This document shows positions 8,000 through 18,017 of a DNA stretch of 48,386 nucleotides, piece after piece. The notes under the pieces are model-generated. The model had not been told where the DNA came from, did no database searches, and saw only the letters and a list, made by a program, of their open reading frames with translations. The translations under genes were made by a program, and so were the position numbers. This stretch comes from Candidatus Uhrbacteria bacterium. GTDB taxonomy: Bacteria > Patescibacteriota > Patescibacteriia > UBA9934. Where the stretch lies: positions 1 through 48,386 of the forward strand of contig CALRGY010000007.1 of NCBI GenBank assembly GCA_943358395.1, in the 5' to 3' direction. Within the stretch, counting starts at the first letter, position 1, and each line of letters starts with the position of its first letter.

Positions 8000-10306
8000 C
8001 TACCTCCTCGCCGTTTCATCCCCCACATAATCCTCCAGCTTCACACTCAACAACTTACTTACGCCGTCATCGCCCATTGTCACCCCATAGAGGACATCTG
8101 CTTTTTCCATCGTGGCGCGGTTGTGGGTAATGACGATGAATTGAGTGAGGGTGCGCAATTCGTTGATGATGTTTGCAAAGCGAACGGTGTTTGCTTCATC
8201 AAGTGCAGCATCGACCTCGTCGAGAACAACAAACGGCGCAGGATTCGTCGCCATAATGGCAGAAACCAATGCGATTGATGTCAGCGCGCGTTCACCGCCG
8301 CTCAAAAGATTCAACGCTTTTAATCGCTTGCCCGGTGGCGTTGCTTGAATATCGATGCCGACAACGGAATCTTTTCGCTCTTGAACACGTTTCGCGATGG
8401 ATTCAAGCGTATCGACGTTGGCGTGATGAACGAACTCGCTTGCCTCTCCCCCATTTATGGGGGAGTCGGAGGGGGCTGCAGCCTCGAGCTCCTCCTTCGT
8501 CAGTTTCACCAACGAACACCGCCCTCCCCCAAATAAAATTGCAAAATACTTCTGGAATTCTGTTGCAATCTTCTTCAGTGCAACATCTGACTGTGCCCGA
8601 ATTTGCTCATCAAGCTCGTCAATCACCTTTTCAGTAGACGCAATCGCGGAACGAAGATCGGAAACCTGCGTCGTCAAGAACGTCGATCGTTCATCTGCCT
8701 CTGCGAATTCCTTCATGACCGATGCATCAATGCCACCAATGAGTTCAAGCTGATGACGTAAACGAAGAATACGATCATGTGTTGGGCCGATGTCGACAAT
8801 GCGATCGGCTGGCGCAACGTTCATAATCAATTCAGCTCGTTCGGAGACTGCGTCTTCAATTTCCTTTTTCAAACCCTCGATCCGTGTTTCAACCCGCGCA
8901 TAATCGATAGCAACTGTATTCGCCTGCGCCTCAAGTCCAGATAATTCTTGCTGCAATCGCCGTACATCTTTCTGCACCGCAAATACTTCGGACGTTGCCG
9001 CCACCGATGCCTTTGCCTTTGCATCCATCATCTCTTCAGATCGTTTTACTAAATCTTCCGCACTCTTCACTACAGTAAGTGCATTCGCGATCGCAGCAAT
9101 CGATTCCGCGCTTTGCACAAAATCTTCAGGATTCGGTCGTGTGAGTCGGTCGCGTAGCTTCTTCGATCGCACAGAAATGCCATCGAGATCGATAATAATC
9201 GGAGCAAGATCCGCAAGACTCGTCACAGCCTTTAATCGAATGAGCAACGATTCATGCACAACAGCAACATCTTTCACTTCGGCAATAATATCCGGCAACG
9301 GCAATGGTGCCCACGTAGATTGAGACTTCACTTTTGCGAGCTCAAGCTCCCGTTCAAACGTAAAGTGCGCCCGCCGCGCATCCGCCAAACTCTGCTGCGC
9401 CTTTTTGTATTCCAGCTGCAGTGATTGCATGGAATCAGTGTCAGCTGACGATGAAGGGATCTGTGCTTTTTCAAACGCAACAAGCTCCGCATCGCGAGCA
9501 GCAAGCTCCGTTCTCTTTGCTACAACAATTGCTAACGCTGATTTCTGCCGCGTCTCGATCGCGAGCCGCTCATCAATTCCATTCCACCACATCGTTCCGT
9601 AATACGCCGCCGCAAGCACGTTCAGCTCACTCGCAACCGCCTCGCGATCGTTCAGTCGCTTCACTTGTCGTCGCAATAATGACAGTCGGGGTTCAAGCTC
9701 ATGCAACACCATTTCTACATCTGCCAAATTCTCGGCAGACTTTTGTAAGGTAAGAAGTGCATGATGACGCTTCATTTGCAATCCTCGAACACCCGTTGCG
9801 TCGTCGAAAAAAGCCTTTCGCTCTTCCGGCGTTGCCGAAAGCACGTGGTCGATCATGCCCTGACCAATCACAGAATACGATCGCTGACCCACACCCGCCT
9901 CTGCCAGAAGAAGTTGAATGTCCGAAAGGCGAACCGCTTGGCCGTTCAAGAGATATTCCGATTCGCCATCGCGATACAGCCGCCGTGTCACCACAACTTC
10001 CGCGAATGAAACATCCAGCGTGCGGTCTGCGTTATCAAACGTCAGACTCACCTCGGCAAAACCAGATCGGCCACGCCCATCAGAACCGGAAAAAATCACA
10101 TCTTGTGCTGCCTTGCCCCGCAATAATTTCATGGACTGCTCCCCCAAACACCACCGAATCGCATCGGCAATATTACTCTTCCCACTCCCATTCGGCCCCA
10201 CCACCACCGTCACCGCATTGCTCCCTGCTTTTGTCCCCGGAAACACCAACGTCGTTTTTTGCGCAAACGTCTTAAACCCCTGAATATCCATTGCTGAAAG
10301 ATACAT
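8000..10306 (-). CDS. smc: SMC-family chromosome segregation ATPase, short form
   Basis: MYLSAMDIQGFKTFAQKT..VGPNGSGKSNIADAIRWCLGEQS (Walker A); LNLLSGGERALTSIALVSAI (signature); PFVVLDEVDAALDEANTVRF (Walker B). Confidence 0.93.
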   Translation of the reverse strand: MYLSAMDIQGFKTFAQKTTLVFPGTKAGSNAVTVVVGPNGSGKSNIADAIRWCLGEQSMKLLRGKAAQDVIFSGSDGRGRSGFAEVSLTFDNADRTLDVSFAEVVVTRRLYRDGESEYLLNGQAVRLSDIQLLLAEAGVGQRSYSVIGQGMIDHVLSATPEERKAFFDDATGVRGLQMKRHHALLTLQKSAENLADVEMVLHELEPRLSLLRRQVKRLNDREAVASELNVLAAAYYGTMWWNGIDERLAIETRQKSALAIVVAKRTELAARDAELVAFEKAQIPSSSADTDSMQSLQLEYKKAQQSLADARRAHFTFERELELAKVKSQSTWAPLPLPDIIAEVKDVAVVHESLLIRLKAVTSLADLAPIIIDLDGISVRSKKLRDRLTRPNPEDFVQSAESIAAIANALTVVKSAEDLVKRSEEMMDAKAKASVAATSEVFAVQKDVRRLQQELSGLEAQANTVAIDYARVETRIEGLKKEIEDAVSERAELIMNVAPADRIVDIGPTHDRILRLRHQLELIGGIDASVMKEFAEADERSTFLTTQVSDLRSAIASTEKVIDELDEQIRAQSDVALKKIATEFQKYFAILFGGGRCSLVKLTKEELEAAAPSDSPINGGEASEFVHHANVDTLESIAKRVQERKDSVVGIDIQATPPGKRLKALNLLSGGERALTSIALVSAIMATNPAPFVVLDEVDAALDEANTVRFANIINELRTLTQFIVITHNRATMEKADVLYGVTMGDDGVSKLLSVKLEDYVGDETARR
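8446..8476 (+). repeat. palindromic element family C inside the SMC gene
   Basis: CTCCCCCATTTATGGGGGAGTCGGAGGGGGC; same 20 bp core at 45545-45564 on the minus strand. Confidence 0.85.
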
Positions 10307-10359
10307 AGATAGGGGAAAGTGTACTTGTTTCTCCTTCCAGAGTACACTCACCCACTGCT

Positions 10360-11361
10360 ATGAACACCATTCTTGTTCAAAATATTGCTGAATATATTGC
10401 GAAAGCAGAGCATATTTTGCTGTTGACGGATGAAAGGATCGATGGCGACACGTTGGGATCGACCATGGGTCTTTTTCATGTTCTTACCGCTTTAGGAAAG
10501 CGGGTAGATGTGTTTTCGCCAAAACCACTCCCAAAAACATTCACGTATCTTCCGATGATTGATGTCATTCGCCGTGATCACACCGTGCTTACACAACCCT
10601 CTATCGATCTTGCCATTATTTGCGATTGCTCAGACGGCATGTATCTTCCGCCGGTGCTCGCAAAAATGGTCCATAAAGTTCCTCTCATTTCGTTCGATCA
10701 CCACATCACAAATCCCAAATACGGCACCGTAAACATTATCGAGCCCAACGCAGCAAGCACTGCAGACGTGGTGTGGCGCTTCGTGAAAGCTGCCGGATAC
10801 CCAATCCCCTCACATGCAGCCCAATGCTTCCTGACCGGAATTATTACGGATACTCAGGTATTCTTTTCTGCAAACACCACCACTGCTGCCGTTAGCGCAG
10901 CAGCAGAACTGGTGAAGCACGGCGCAAAGCTGCAAGAAATTATTCGTGCAAACTACGTCAACAAATCCACAAATTTCTTGCGTGTATGGGGCATTGCACT
11001 AGAACGCCTGTTTCCCGATACGCAATTTGGCGGCATTGCTACGGCAATCACGCAAAAAGATATCGCCGATGGTGGCGCAACGCCAGAAGAAGTGGAAAGT
11101 ATTGCTGGGGTAATCTCCGAATTTCTCAATGCCACACTTGATGAAACGCACGATGTCATCGTGGTGTACCGAGAAACCGTCGACGGTGCGGTCAAAGGAA
11201 GCGCACGTGCACGCACCAAAAACGTTGCCGCTATCGCCGAAAAGCTCTACGGCGGTGGAGGACATAAACTCGCCGCAGGGTTCAAGGTGCCAAATGCACA
11301 TATGCAGCAAAATACGAATGGAACATGGGCAATTGCGCCATTTTCTCCAGAACGTGCATAG
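10360..11361 (+). CDS. DHH/DHHA1-family phosphoesterase (NrnA-like)
   Basis: ADVVWRF, SFDHHITN, GGGGHKLAAGF motifs. Confidence 0.92.
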   Translation: MNTILVQNIAEYIAKAEHILLLTDERIDGDTLGSTMGLFHVLTALGKRVDVFSPKPLPKTFTYLPMIDVIRRDHTVLTQPSIDLAIICDCSDGMYLPPVLAKMVHKVPLISFDHHITNPKYGTVNIIEPNAASTADVVWRFVKAAGYPIPSHAAQCFLTGIITDTQVFFSANTTTAAVSAAAELVKHGAKLQEIIRANYVNKSTNFLRVWGIALERLFPDTQFGGIATAITQKDIADGGATPEEVESIAGVISEFLNATLDETHDVIVVYRETVDGAVKGSARARTKNVAAIAEKLYGGGGHKLAAGFKVPNAHMQQNTNGTWAIAPFSPERA

Positions 11362-11426
11362 AATCATTGTGGAAATACGGAATAGCGCCTATGGTGAATA
11401 TCTGATTCATCATAGATATTTCTCAT

Positions 11427-11531
11427 ATGGATAATCAGACCCGTTCAAAGTGTGCGATGGCATTGGTCGACGGCAAGTGCAGCGGATGCCAGAAAGCACC
11501 AACAGAGTGCACCTGCGAAAAGAAAGCGTAA
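11427..11531 (+). CDS. cysteine-rich small protein MDNQTRSKCAMALVDGKCSGCQKAPTECTCEKKA
   Basis: 34 aa ORF with CxxC and CxC; shorter than the ORF-track cut-off. Confidence 0.45.
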   Translation: MDNQTRSKCAMALVDGKCSGCQKAPTECTCEKKA

Positions 11532-11548
11532 TCAAGGAGACGGGATGC

Positions 11549-11681
11549 AAACACAAAACACCGTCATTTGCGACGAGTTTCGATGAAGATCGAGGAAAAC
11601 TTTCGAAGCGTACTTCACGGTACGTTGAGAAAGTTTCCGATGATCTGAGTCGAAAATCGACCAAATGCCGGTGTTTTTGTT
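11549..11681. repeat. foldback element family A, copy 4 (divergent outer arms)
   Basis: AACACCGTCATTTGCGACGAGTTTCGATGAAGATCGAGG...GCGTACTTCACGGTACGTT...CCAAATGCCGGTGTTTTT. Confidence 0.88.
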
Positions 11682-11756
11682 TGGAGCGGGTAGAGGGAGT
11701 CGAACCCTCATCTCGAGTTTGGAAAACTAGAATAATAACCGCTATACGATACCCGC
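11682..11756 (-). tRNA. tRNA-Gly(TCC), CCA encoded
   Basis: Minus strand GCGGGTATCGTATAGCGGTTATTATTCTAGTTTTCCAAACTCGAGATGAGGGTTCGACTCCCTCTACCCGCTCCA: acceptor GCGGGTA/TACCCGC, T arm GAGGG-TTCGACT-CCCTC, anticodon loop TTTCCAA. Confidence 0.85.
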
Positions 11757-11909
11757 ACGCTCCATGGAACAGAAAGAGTGTAACAAAGCCGAGAAAATCT
11801 GTGAAGGCAAGCCCCGCTACCGCGTTTTATGCGCCTTAATCTCGGCTATGCTTTTTAATTCCTGCAAGGCTTTCTTTACCGAAGGTTTTGTTCTTTGTAC
11901 AAGGGATTG

Positions 11910-14507
11910 TTACAAATCATCCTCATCCTCATCCTCATCCTCATTGTCTTCGTCATTTTCATCTTCATCATCCCACTCTACGCTAACAGGCGTATCAGTA
12001 AAGTGTACACATGATTTAGCATCTTGCCATTGAATAGCAAGGTCATTTTCAGGGGTATTGAGTGTTTTTGCATCAAGAAGCAATCGCTGCGTAGTGTTAG
12101 CATCGGTGTAGATGGGTAAAGCTGTTTGGATGATATCGAGGTCCGGTACCAGTGGCAGCTCATGCCCGCCATCTCCATATCCCATTCCAATATGTACCTT
12201 GGATATTATTGTTGAATTTTTTGGTGCATATGCGGCAAAAAACTTTTTATAATACTCAGTAATTTTGCGTGGGTCACGTCCAGCACACGCTTCAATGTTG
12301 TCACAAACAAGAGTATCGCTGGATGCCTCGGGATTTATATATATTAAGGATTGTGCCGCTAATTTTCCTTCATGATATAAGGCAAAAAAGCCATATCGTG
12401 GGTCAGTGTATCCTGCGATAATGCATGATTCTGATGCGCCCCCAACAGACATGCAACAGCCCGTATCTGCGCCTATAGTCGTGCCTCGTGGATCATCTTT
12501 TCTGAAAATTTCCCCACTATATCCATTCCCTAAGTCAATCTTCACGGGGCGAAAGAGGCTTTCGGTGTTATGCGATGCCTCGATGACTCTCCATATTCGA
12601 AGTGTTTTTTCTGGAGATGTACATCGAACGGTTTCTGTTAAAAATGCTAATTTACATAGGTCAACCTCCTTTGAGAGATCGAGTGATTGGCCGTATTCTG
12701 CAAATAGCCGTTTTATAGCATTTACTTTTGCCCACTGCACAAGTGCACCGGGATTATCTCTACATCCGTCAGCCAGTGCGGCATCACGATTTTCCCACGC
12801 TAAAATAAGTGTTTCTGCCGGTGTAGCAACGTAATTTATTAGCCATTTTTGCGCCACTGAATTGTAAGATTTTTTACGTTTTTTTGTTTCTTCTTCGTCA
12901 TCTTGTTGCGGCTCTTCTGGGGTTACAAAATGACTTAAAAAGTATGATGCGTCATGCATACTGTTGCTCACGCCGTTTTGTAAGCGACTGAACATGATTT
13001 TTCCGACTATTTTTGGATCCCAACCTTCTGGAACTTTAAATGCATGGTACCCAAGCCAGTGCTCCATTTGACCACTTGTAATGCCCTTTTCGTAAAAGCT
13101 CTTTTTTACTGTTTCATGACGATCGGGTGGAACGTTTTTCAGCATTACTGCCAGCGTCGCTTCCCGTTCTTTGGATGAGCCAATAATGCCTTGTTGTGCA
13201 AATTCTTTTGTAAATTCGACCTGTTCTTCTTCGGGAAGCGCATGTATGCGTTTCTTCAACTCTTTTTGGCGTTCGGGTGTCATTTGTTCTACATCCATTA
13301 CCCAAGCATTTACTGACTTGATGAGCCAAGGAAATTGCAATGCAGCACTTTTGGCACCAGCTGGATCTTGTGGAAAGCTTTCGTTAAAATTTAAATCCAG
13401 AGGACTATGAGCCTGTAGGAAGGCTCTTAGACGCTCTACTGTATAGAACTCTGAGTTTTCATAATTCTCAAGTTCGACTATTTGAGCACCGAGACGTAGG
13501 GCGACTTCATCGTTAACCTCTGGTAATTGAAGAATATGTCTTAAAGCAAAGTAGCATTTCTGTGATTGTATTGATTCAAGATTCCACTGTAGAAGCAGAG
13601 CATTATTAATGAATAGAGGATTTATCCCTGAATTCAATGGATGCAGTTTTTCAAGAAAAGTTTGATATTCAGATGAATTCATTTGAGACACTAAGACATC
13701 TTTGATCGCATGCACGAGTGGACTTGTGGAATGAGGATGTGTAGATTCTGTTATCCATTGAATGAGTTCACTTTCTCTAGAATTACGCAATGTCGTTATG
13801 CATTCTGTTGCTTGTTTGTAGGATAGCTGAAGATAATTATTGTTTGTTATTAATAATGCGCATTCTTTTTGCTCGAATAAATATTCCCGCACCTCATCTT
13901 TTATTTCTTCTATGGCTTTTTCTGCGAATGGAAAGTATTCATAATCGTCTCCTCTTTCATGTCTTGCAAATAAGAAATCAATGACAAGCTGTTTTTGCTG
14001 GGACGATTCAGATCGATGGAATGCTTGGCGAAATACAGCGCCAGCACTTGAGATGTCACCTTTTTCTAATCGTTTTTCCAAATAGTTAAATATCTCTTCG
14101 TGCAATTTTGTTCCCTCCACGAGCGACCAGGGAGGGTTTCGCATCGTTTCTTGAGTATTCGACTGAATATAATCAGTGTTTGTAGATTTTATAGCGGTAC
14201 TGATGTTTGCAATAACTTCACCAAGAATTATTTCTCGTTCATCGAGCGGAAATGCATGAAGCCTCTTTGAGATAAGGGAGAATACTTGTCCCATTTCGAT
14301 TGTACGCTCTTCTTCTCCGGGTCCGTAACGATGTATTTTACTTAGGGCTTCGGTGTATATTTTTAATACTTCTTCTCCGGCTTGACGTATGCTTTCATTG
14401 AAATCTTCGCGTGATTCTTCTATTGCAGCGCGCGCTTCTTCGCCGCGTGACCTAGAATTTATAAACTCTTCCTTCATATTTGTATTTATTTCGGGTAACT
14501 TTATCAC
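11910..14507 (-). CDS. large uncharacterized protein with acidic C-terminal tail
   Basis: 865 aa; C-terminal motif FRKDDPRGTTIGADTGCCMSVGGASESCIIAGYTDPRYGFFALYHEGKLAAQSLIYIN; tail DDEDENDEDNEDEDEDEDDL. Confidence 0.85.
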   Translation of the reverse strand: MIKLPEINTNMKEEFINSRSRGEEARAAIEESREDFNESIRQAGEEVLKIYTEALSKIHRYGPGEEERTIEMGQVFSLISKRLHAFPLDEREIILGEVIANISTAIKSTNTDYIQSNTQETMRNPPWSLVEGTKLHEEIFNYLEKRLEKGDISSAGAVFRQAFHRSESSQQKQLVIDFLFARHERGDDYEYFPFAEKAIEEIKDEVREYLFEQKECALLITNNNYLQLSYKQATECITTLRNSRESELIQWITESTHPHSTSPLVHAIKDVLVSQMNSSEYQTFLEKLHPLNSGINPLFINNALLLQWNLESIQSQKCYFALRHILQLPEVNDEVALRLGAQIVELENYENSEFYTVERLRAFLQAHSPLDLNFNESFPQDPAGAKSAALQFPWLIKSVNAWVMDVEQMTPERQKELKKRIHALPEEEQVEFTKEFAQQGIIGSSKEREATLAVMLKNVPPDRHETVKKSFYEKGITSGQMEHWLGYHAFKVPEGWDPKIVGKIMFSRLQNGVSNSMHDASYFLSHFVTPEEPQQDDEEETKKRKKSYNSVAQKWLINYVATPAETLILAWENRDAALADGCRDNPGALVQWAKVNAIKRLFAEYGQSLDLSKEVDLCKLAFLTETVRCTSPEKTLRIWRVIEASHNTESLFRPVKIDLGNGYSGEIFRKDDPRGTTIGADTGCCMSVGGASESCIIAGYTDPRYGFFALYHEGKLAAQSLIYINPEASSDTLVCDNIEACAGRDPRKITEYYKKFFAAYAPKNSTIISKVHIGMGYGDGGHELPLVPDLDIIQTALPIYTDANTTQRLLLDAKTLNTPENDLAIQWQDAKSCVHFTDTPVSVEWDDEDENDEDNEDEDEDEDDL

Positions 14508-14538
14508 AGCCTCCCGTAATTTATGTTCTTTCTATGCA

Positions 14539-15654
14539 CTACGCCCTCGAAACCACCCGCACCGTCCCTGCAGTTGCATCAACCTCCACTGTATCACCAT
14601 CCTGAATCGATTCCAACGCCCCCTTCACATTCGTCACGCACGGCTTTCCTAGCTCTCTGCACACAATAGCGGCGTGGCTCAGAATGCCGCCCCAGAGGGT
14701 GACGACTCCCCCGGCTTTCATCATCAGCGGAAGAAAGTCTGGTGTGGTCATGTCGGTGACGAGAATATCGCCGGTTTCGATATCGGCACCAGCAACATCG
14801 GCGGCAAGAATGACACGAGCACGGCCAGTCACCAATCCTCGAGAACCAATCTGACCGCGCAAAACCCTCGATGATCCTTCGTCTTCATTCATCAGGATCT
14901 GGCAGCGCTCATCGCCGTACGTCGCACCCAACAATCGATTCCAATCAATGAACCAAATGCCAAATTCCGTCGACGTTGCCGTTTCAAAATATCCGCACAA
15001 ATATTCTCCAAAAAATGTCGCACCAAATTCAGTAGTAAGCTTTTCGCGAATAGCAGGATCAGAAACCCGCAGCATCTCCATCACTTCCCGCATATGCGCC
15101 TCTGCCAATGGGCGATCCAGGCTCAAGTTCCAATGCACTCCGTCCCACGAAAACGTCATCGGCTCCATGCCTTCGGTGTAAAAGCCTTGGGTTAATTGGT
15201 TATGCGGCCCCGCAAGCACTTGCCCAAACGCCCCATGCTGGTTCACAACGAAAATCGTACTCCAGGTATTATCGCCCGGGTGCGGCATAAAATCCGCTTT
15301 GTATTTCTCCGGATCAATATCTTGCAATGCAAACCATTCCATCGATTCAGCGATCGATGCCCCTCGTGTTCGTAACTTCGGCAACGCAGGATCAATGGGA
15401 ATCAATCGCAACGCACAAAGCTCATGCCCTCGTGTTTCCAAAAAATCAACGAATTCTGGCGATGAATTCGCTAATGCACTTGCCAAAAATTGTATCGACC
15501 GATTAAACGGCAAACCAATATACGTGTTCAAAACCGCGAGCCGCTCCAGTTTCTCATTATCCTCTTTCCGATGTGCCTCCGAATTCACTAACCCCATCCG
15601 CTGAAACCATTCGGTGAGGGAAATTTGGGTCTTGTAGAGGGTTGGGAGATCCAT
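14539..15654 (-). CDS. stand-alone PEP-utilizer phosphohistidine swivel-domain protein
   Basis: C-term GDILVTDMTTPDFLPLMMKAGGVVTLWGGILSHAAIVCRELGKPCVTNVKGALESIQDGDTVEVDATAGTVRVV; no ATP-grasp motif. Confidence 0.9.
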   Translation of the reverse strand: MDLPTLYKTQISLTEWFQRMGLVNSEAHRKEDNEKLERLAVLNTYIGLPFNRSIQFLASALANSSPEFVDFLETRGHELCALRLIPIDPALPKLRTRGASIAESMEWFALQDIDPEKYKADFMPHPGDNTWSTIFVVNQHGAFGQVLAGPHNQLTQGFYTEGMEPMTFSWDGVHWNLSLDRPLAEAHMREVMEMLRVSDPAIREKLTTEFGATFFGEYLCGYFETATSTEFGIWFIDWNRLLGATYGDERCQILMNEDEGSSRVLRGQIGSRGLVTGRARVILAADVAGADIETGDILVTDMTTPDFLPLMMKAGGVVTLWGGILSHAAIVCRELGKPCVTNVKGALESIQDGDTVEVDATAGTVRVVSRA

Positions 15655-15661
15655 AGTATTT

Positions 15662-17164
15662 TTATGCGCGCTTTACAATCCTCACCACTCCCTTCTCCGC
15701 ATCGACTTCAACAAAATCCCCATCTTTCAAGACTTCAGTCGCGATCTTCGTTCCGATAATACACGGCTTTCGTAATTCACGAGACATGATTGCTGCGTGG
15801 CACAATATACCTCCTTCATTCGTTACAATCGCAGAAGCAATGCGCATGGCGGGAACAAAATCTGGCGACGTCATTGCAGTGACCAAAATTTCACCAGGAA
15901 GAAGCTCTTTGGCATTCCGTCGATCAGGGATGACACGCACAATGCCGCGAACCATTCCAGGAAAAGCAATCTGCCCTTTTAACTCCGAAACCTGATGCTG
16001 GTCTTCATTCGGAATCACAAGTGCCTTCAAGGCATCAATCTGCGATCCATCAACAAGGAACGATGTATGAGGAGCAATAACATACCCGTACCCATTCTTT
16101 GCACGATCAAGGAGAACATCACGATCAACAATAAGCACATTCGCTTTCAGAGAAGCCACGATTTCGTAATACGTCATGTTCAATGCCGCATCCATAGGCA
16201 AAGAAAGCGCTTGAGAAACGTAACGGAATATTGGACGAAGTGCACCGTTCACCACCATCATGTGATCAATATTTTCCGTGCGTAAATACATAAACGCACG
16301 AACAAATGCAATGCGATCCTTCACGTCGAGTGGCAATACTGCTGCCTTGAGTATTGCATCTGCCCGCACCATTTCCGCATCAGCACAATCCAATTGATGC
16401 TTCTGCGTCTCATATTCATTGGGATCGGCGAGCGCATTCAAGCGACCGCGATAATACTCAAGATCAAAAGGCTCGTCGTCGATATTCTGCAACGAAAGAA
16501 CACAATATTTCTTCCAATGACGGCGCAATGCATGCTCACGATTCCCTCCTGGTTGCATATGGAGCTGGAGCAAATCTCGCTGTTCCTGACTTGAAAGCGG
16601 AAGCCGTGTGGGACGATACACGTCCGCCAAAAATGCCTCTACGCGCATCGCGTCATCTTTCCAATATCGCAAAACCTCTGCATCAATCTTCTCTTTAATT
16701 CTTTCGGCAGCAAACCATAAGAATCCTATTTCAAAAAGCGCAATCCAATATTCGCAATGCGCCTCAAGACCCTTGCATACCACCTCAACATTCAATCCGC
16801 GTTTTGGCAGCATGCGAGCCAATTTCTTTGCTGCGCCAACCATTCCGTATAATTCCTTTGTAAGCTTCCGTGCAAACCGCTTGTCGTCATTCATGCTCTT
16901 CCACCACAAGTCCGCACCACGAATATCCAACGTATCAGGCAGATACACGCCCTTCAACGGCTCTCGTCCCGCCTCAAAAAACACAAAATCAATATCCCAT
17001 CGCCGCTTCACCGCCTGCACGGCATAGCGATACCCGTCCATAAAAAACACCACTCGTCTTCGCAAAAACTTTCTTGATAACAGCTCAGAACGCAATAACG
17101 GCTCGTCCTCTGCAAGAAGCTGGGGATCAATATCAAGAAGCGGATTCGTGAATTCCATACTCAA
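15662..17164 (-). CDS. stand-alone PEP-utilizer phosphohistidine swivel-domain protein with long N-terminal region
   Basis: C-term GEILVTAMTSPDFVPAMRIASAIVTNEGGILCHAAIMSRELRKPCIIGTKIATEVLKDGDFVEVDAEKGVVRIV. Confidence 0.9.
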   Translation of the reverse strand: MSMEFTNPLLDIDPQLLAEDEPLLRSELLSRKFLRRRVVFFMDGYRYAVQAVKRRWDIDFVFFEAGREPLKGVYLPDTLDIRGADLWWKSMNDDKRFARKLTKELYGMVGAAKKLARMLPKRGLNVEVVCKGLEAHCEYWIALFEIGFLWFAAERIKEKIDAEVLRYWKDDAMRVEAFLADVYRPTRLPLSSQEQRDLLQLHMQPGGNREHALRRHWKKYCVLSLQNIDDEPFDLEYYRGRLNALADPNEYETQKHQLDCADAEMVRADAILKAAVLPLDVKDRIAFVRAFMYLRTENIDHMMVVNGALRPIFRYVSQALSLPMDAALNMTYYEIVASLKANVLIVDRDVLLDRAKNGYGYVIAPHTSFLVDGSQIDALKALVIPNEDQHQVSELKGQIAFPGMVRGIVRVIPDRRNAKELLPGEILVTAMTSPDFVPAMRIASAIVTNEGGILCHAAIMSRELRKPCIIGTKIATEVLKDGDFVEVDAEKGVVRIVKRA

Positions 17165-18007
17165 TTACGCAATGGCATCTGCTTTCATTTCCATTCCACG
17201 ATACTCCCCCACAATACCGTCATCTTCTAATCGAATCTTCACCATTTCTGTTTCGTTCAAAATTCCGGACTGCAATCCACGATATGTCTCTTCCGAAACC
17301 ACACCATTTCCATGTAAATATGCCAAAAGCGCATCAATCTCAAAGCTATGTCCAACCGCACCCACAATAATTGGACGATCCGGAAAGCTTTTCTTTGCAA
17401 AGGTTCGCAATCGCTCCAATGCCTTTAAAAGATTCTGCGCAACTCCCGTTGGGTTTGGCCCAACTTGTTCCCCATCTATTTTTCCTTCTTCACGAAACCA
17501 TTTGCATTCCGCCTCAAACAATGACGTGCCGCCTTCAAGTAAATGATTTGTGTACGCTGTCGGTTTTCCATCCTTCTGAAACCATCCCTTGTCCATCATT
17601 TCCGTAAGACGAAGGGGAAGATCAATAACAACTTTCGCATTCGGATCTCCATCGGCACGATCAACGACACGCTGTAACGTTCCCGAAAATCCAACATCCT
17701 TCGATGAAGCAGAAAGCTCACTGCGTGGCACCACAATCACATCTTCACGATCAGCAAACGCCGCTTTCAACGCATCGCCATACACTCGCAGCGTGGATCG
17801 CGTTCGTACTTCTGGAGATACTGGTGATTGAAAAATAATCGTACCCGGCGCAGCATTTTCAATAATCTCCGCAATGTCTTTCGCCCGCTCTTTTGCGAGC
17901 TCAACACCAGCATCCGTAATTCCTTGATATTCCACGCTCTGCGGCACATCCTTCGATGGCTTCAAGGAATGACGAGTGATGTATCCATCTGGCTGCTCGA
18001 TTGACAT
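17165..18007 (-). CDS. histidine phosphatase superfamily-like protein
   Basis: GYITRHSLKP...GITDAGVELAKERAKDIAEII...FQSPVSPEVRTRST...VGAVGHSFEIDALL: RHx and late GH motifs. Confidence 0.75.
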   Translation of the reverse strand: MSIEQPDGYITRHSLKPSKDVPQSVEYQGITDAGVELAKERAKDIAEIIENAAPGTIIFQSPVSPEVRTRSTLRVYGDALKAAFADREDVIVVPRSELSASSKDVGFSGTLQRVVDRADGDPNAKVVIDLPLRLTEMMDKGWFQKDGKPTAYTNHLLEGGTSLFEAECKWFREEGKIDGEQVGPNPTGVAQNLLKALERLRTFAKKSFPDRPIIVGAVGHSFEIDALLAYLHGNGVVSEETYRGLQSGILNETEMVKIRLEDDGIVGEYRGMEMKADAIA

Positions 18008-18017
18008 AAAAAATATA

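Noticed and set aside
11764-12033. 89 aa Cys/Ser-rich plus-strand ORF
   Set aside because: Its C-terminal poly-Ser is the antisense of the acidic-tail repeat of the 865 aa gene; probably spurious.
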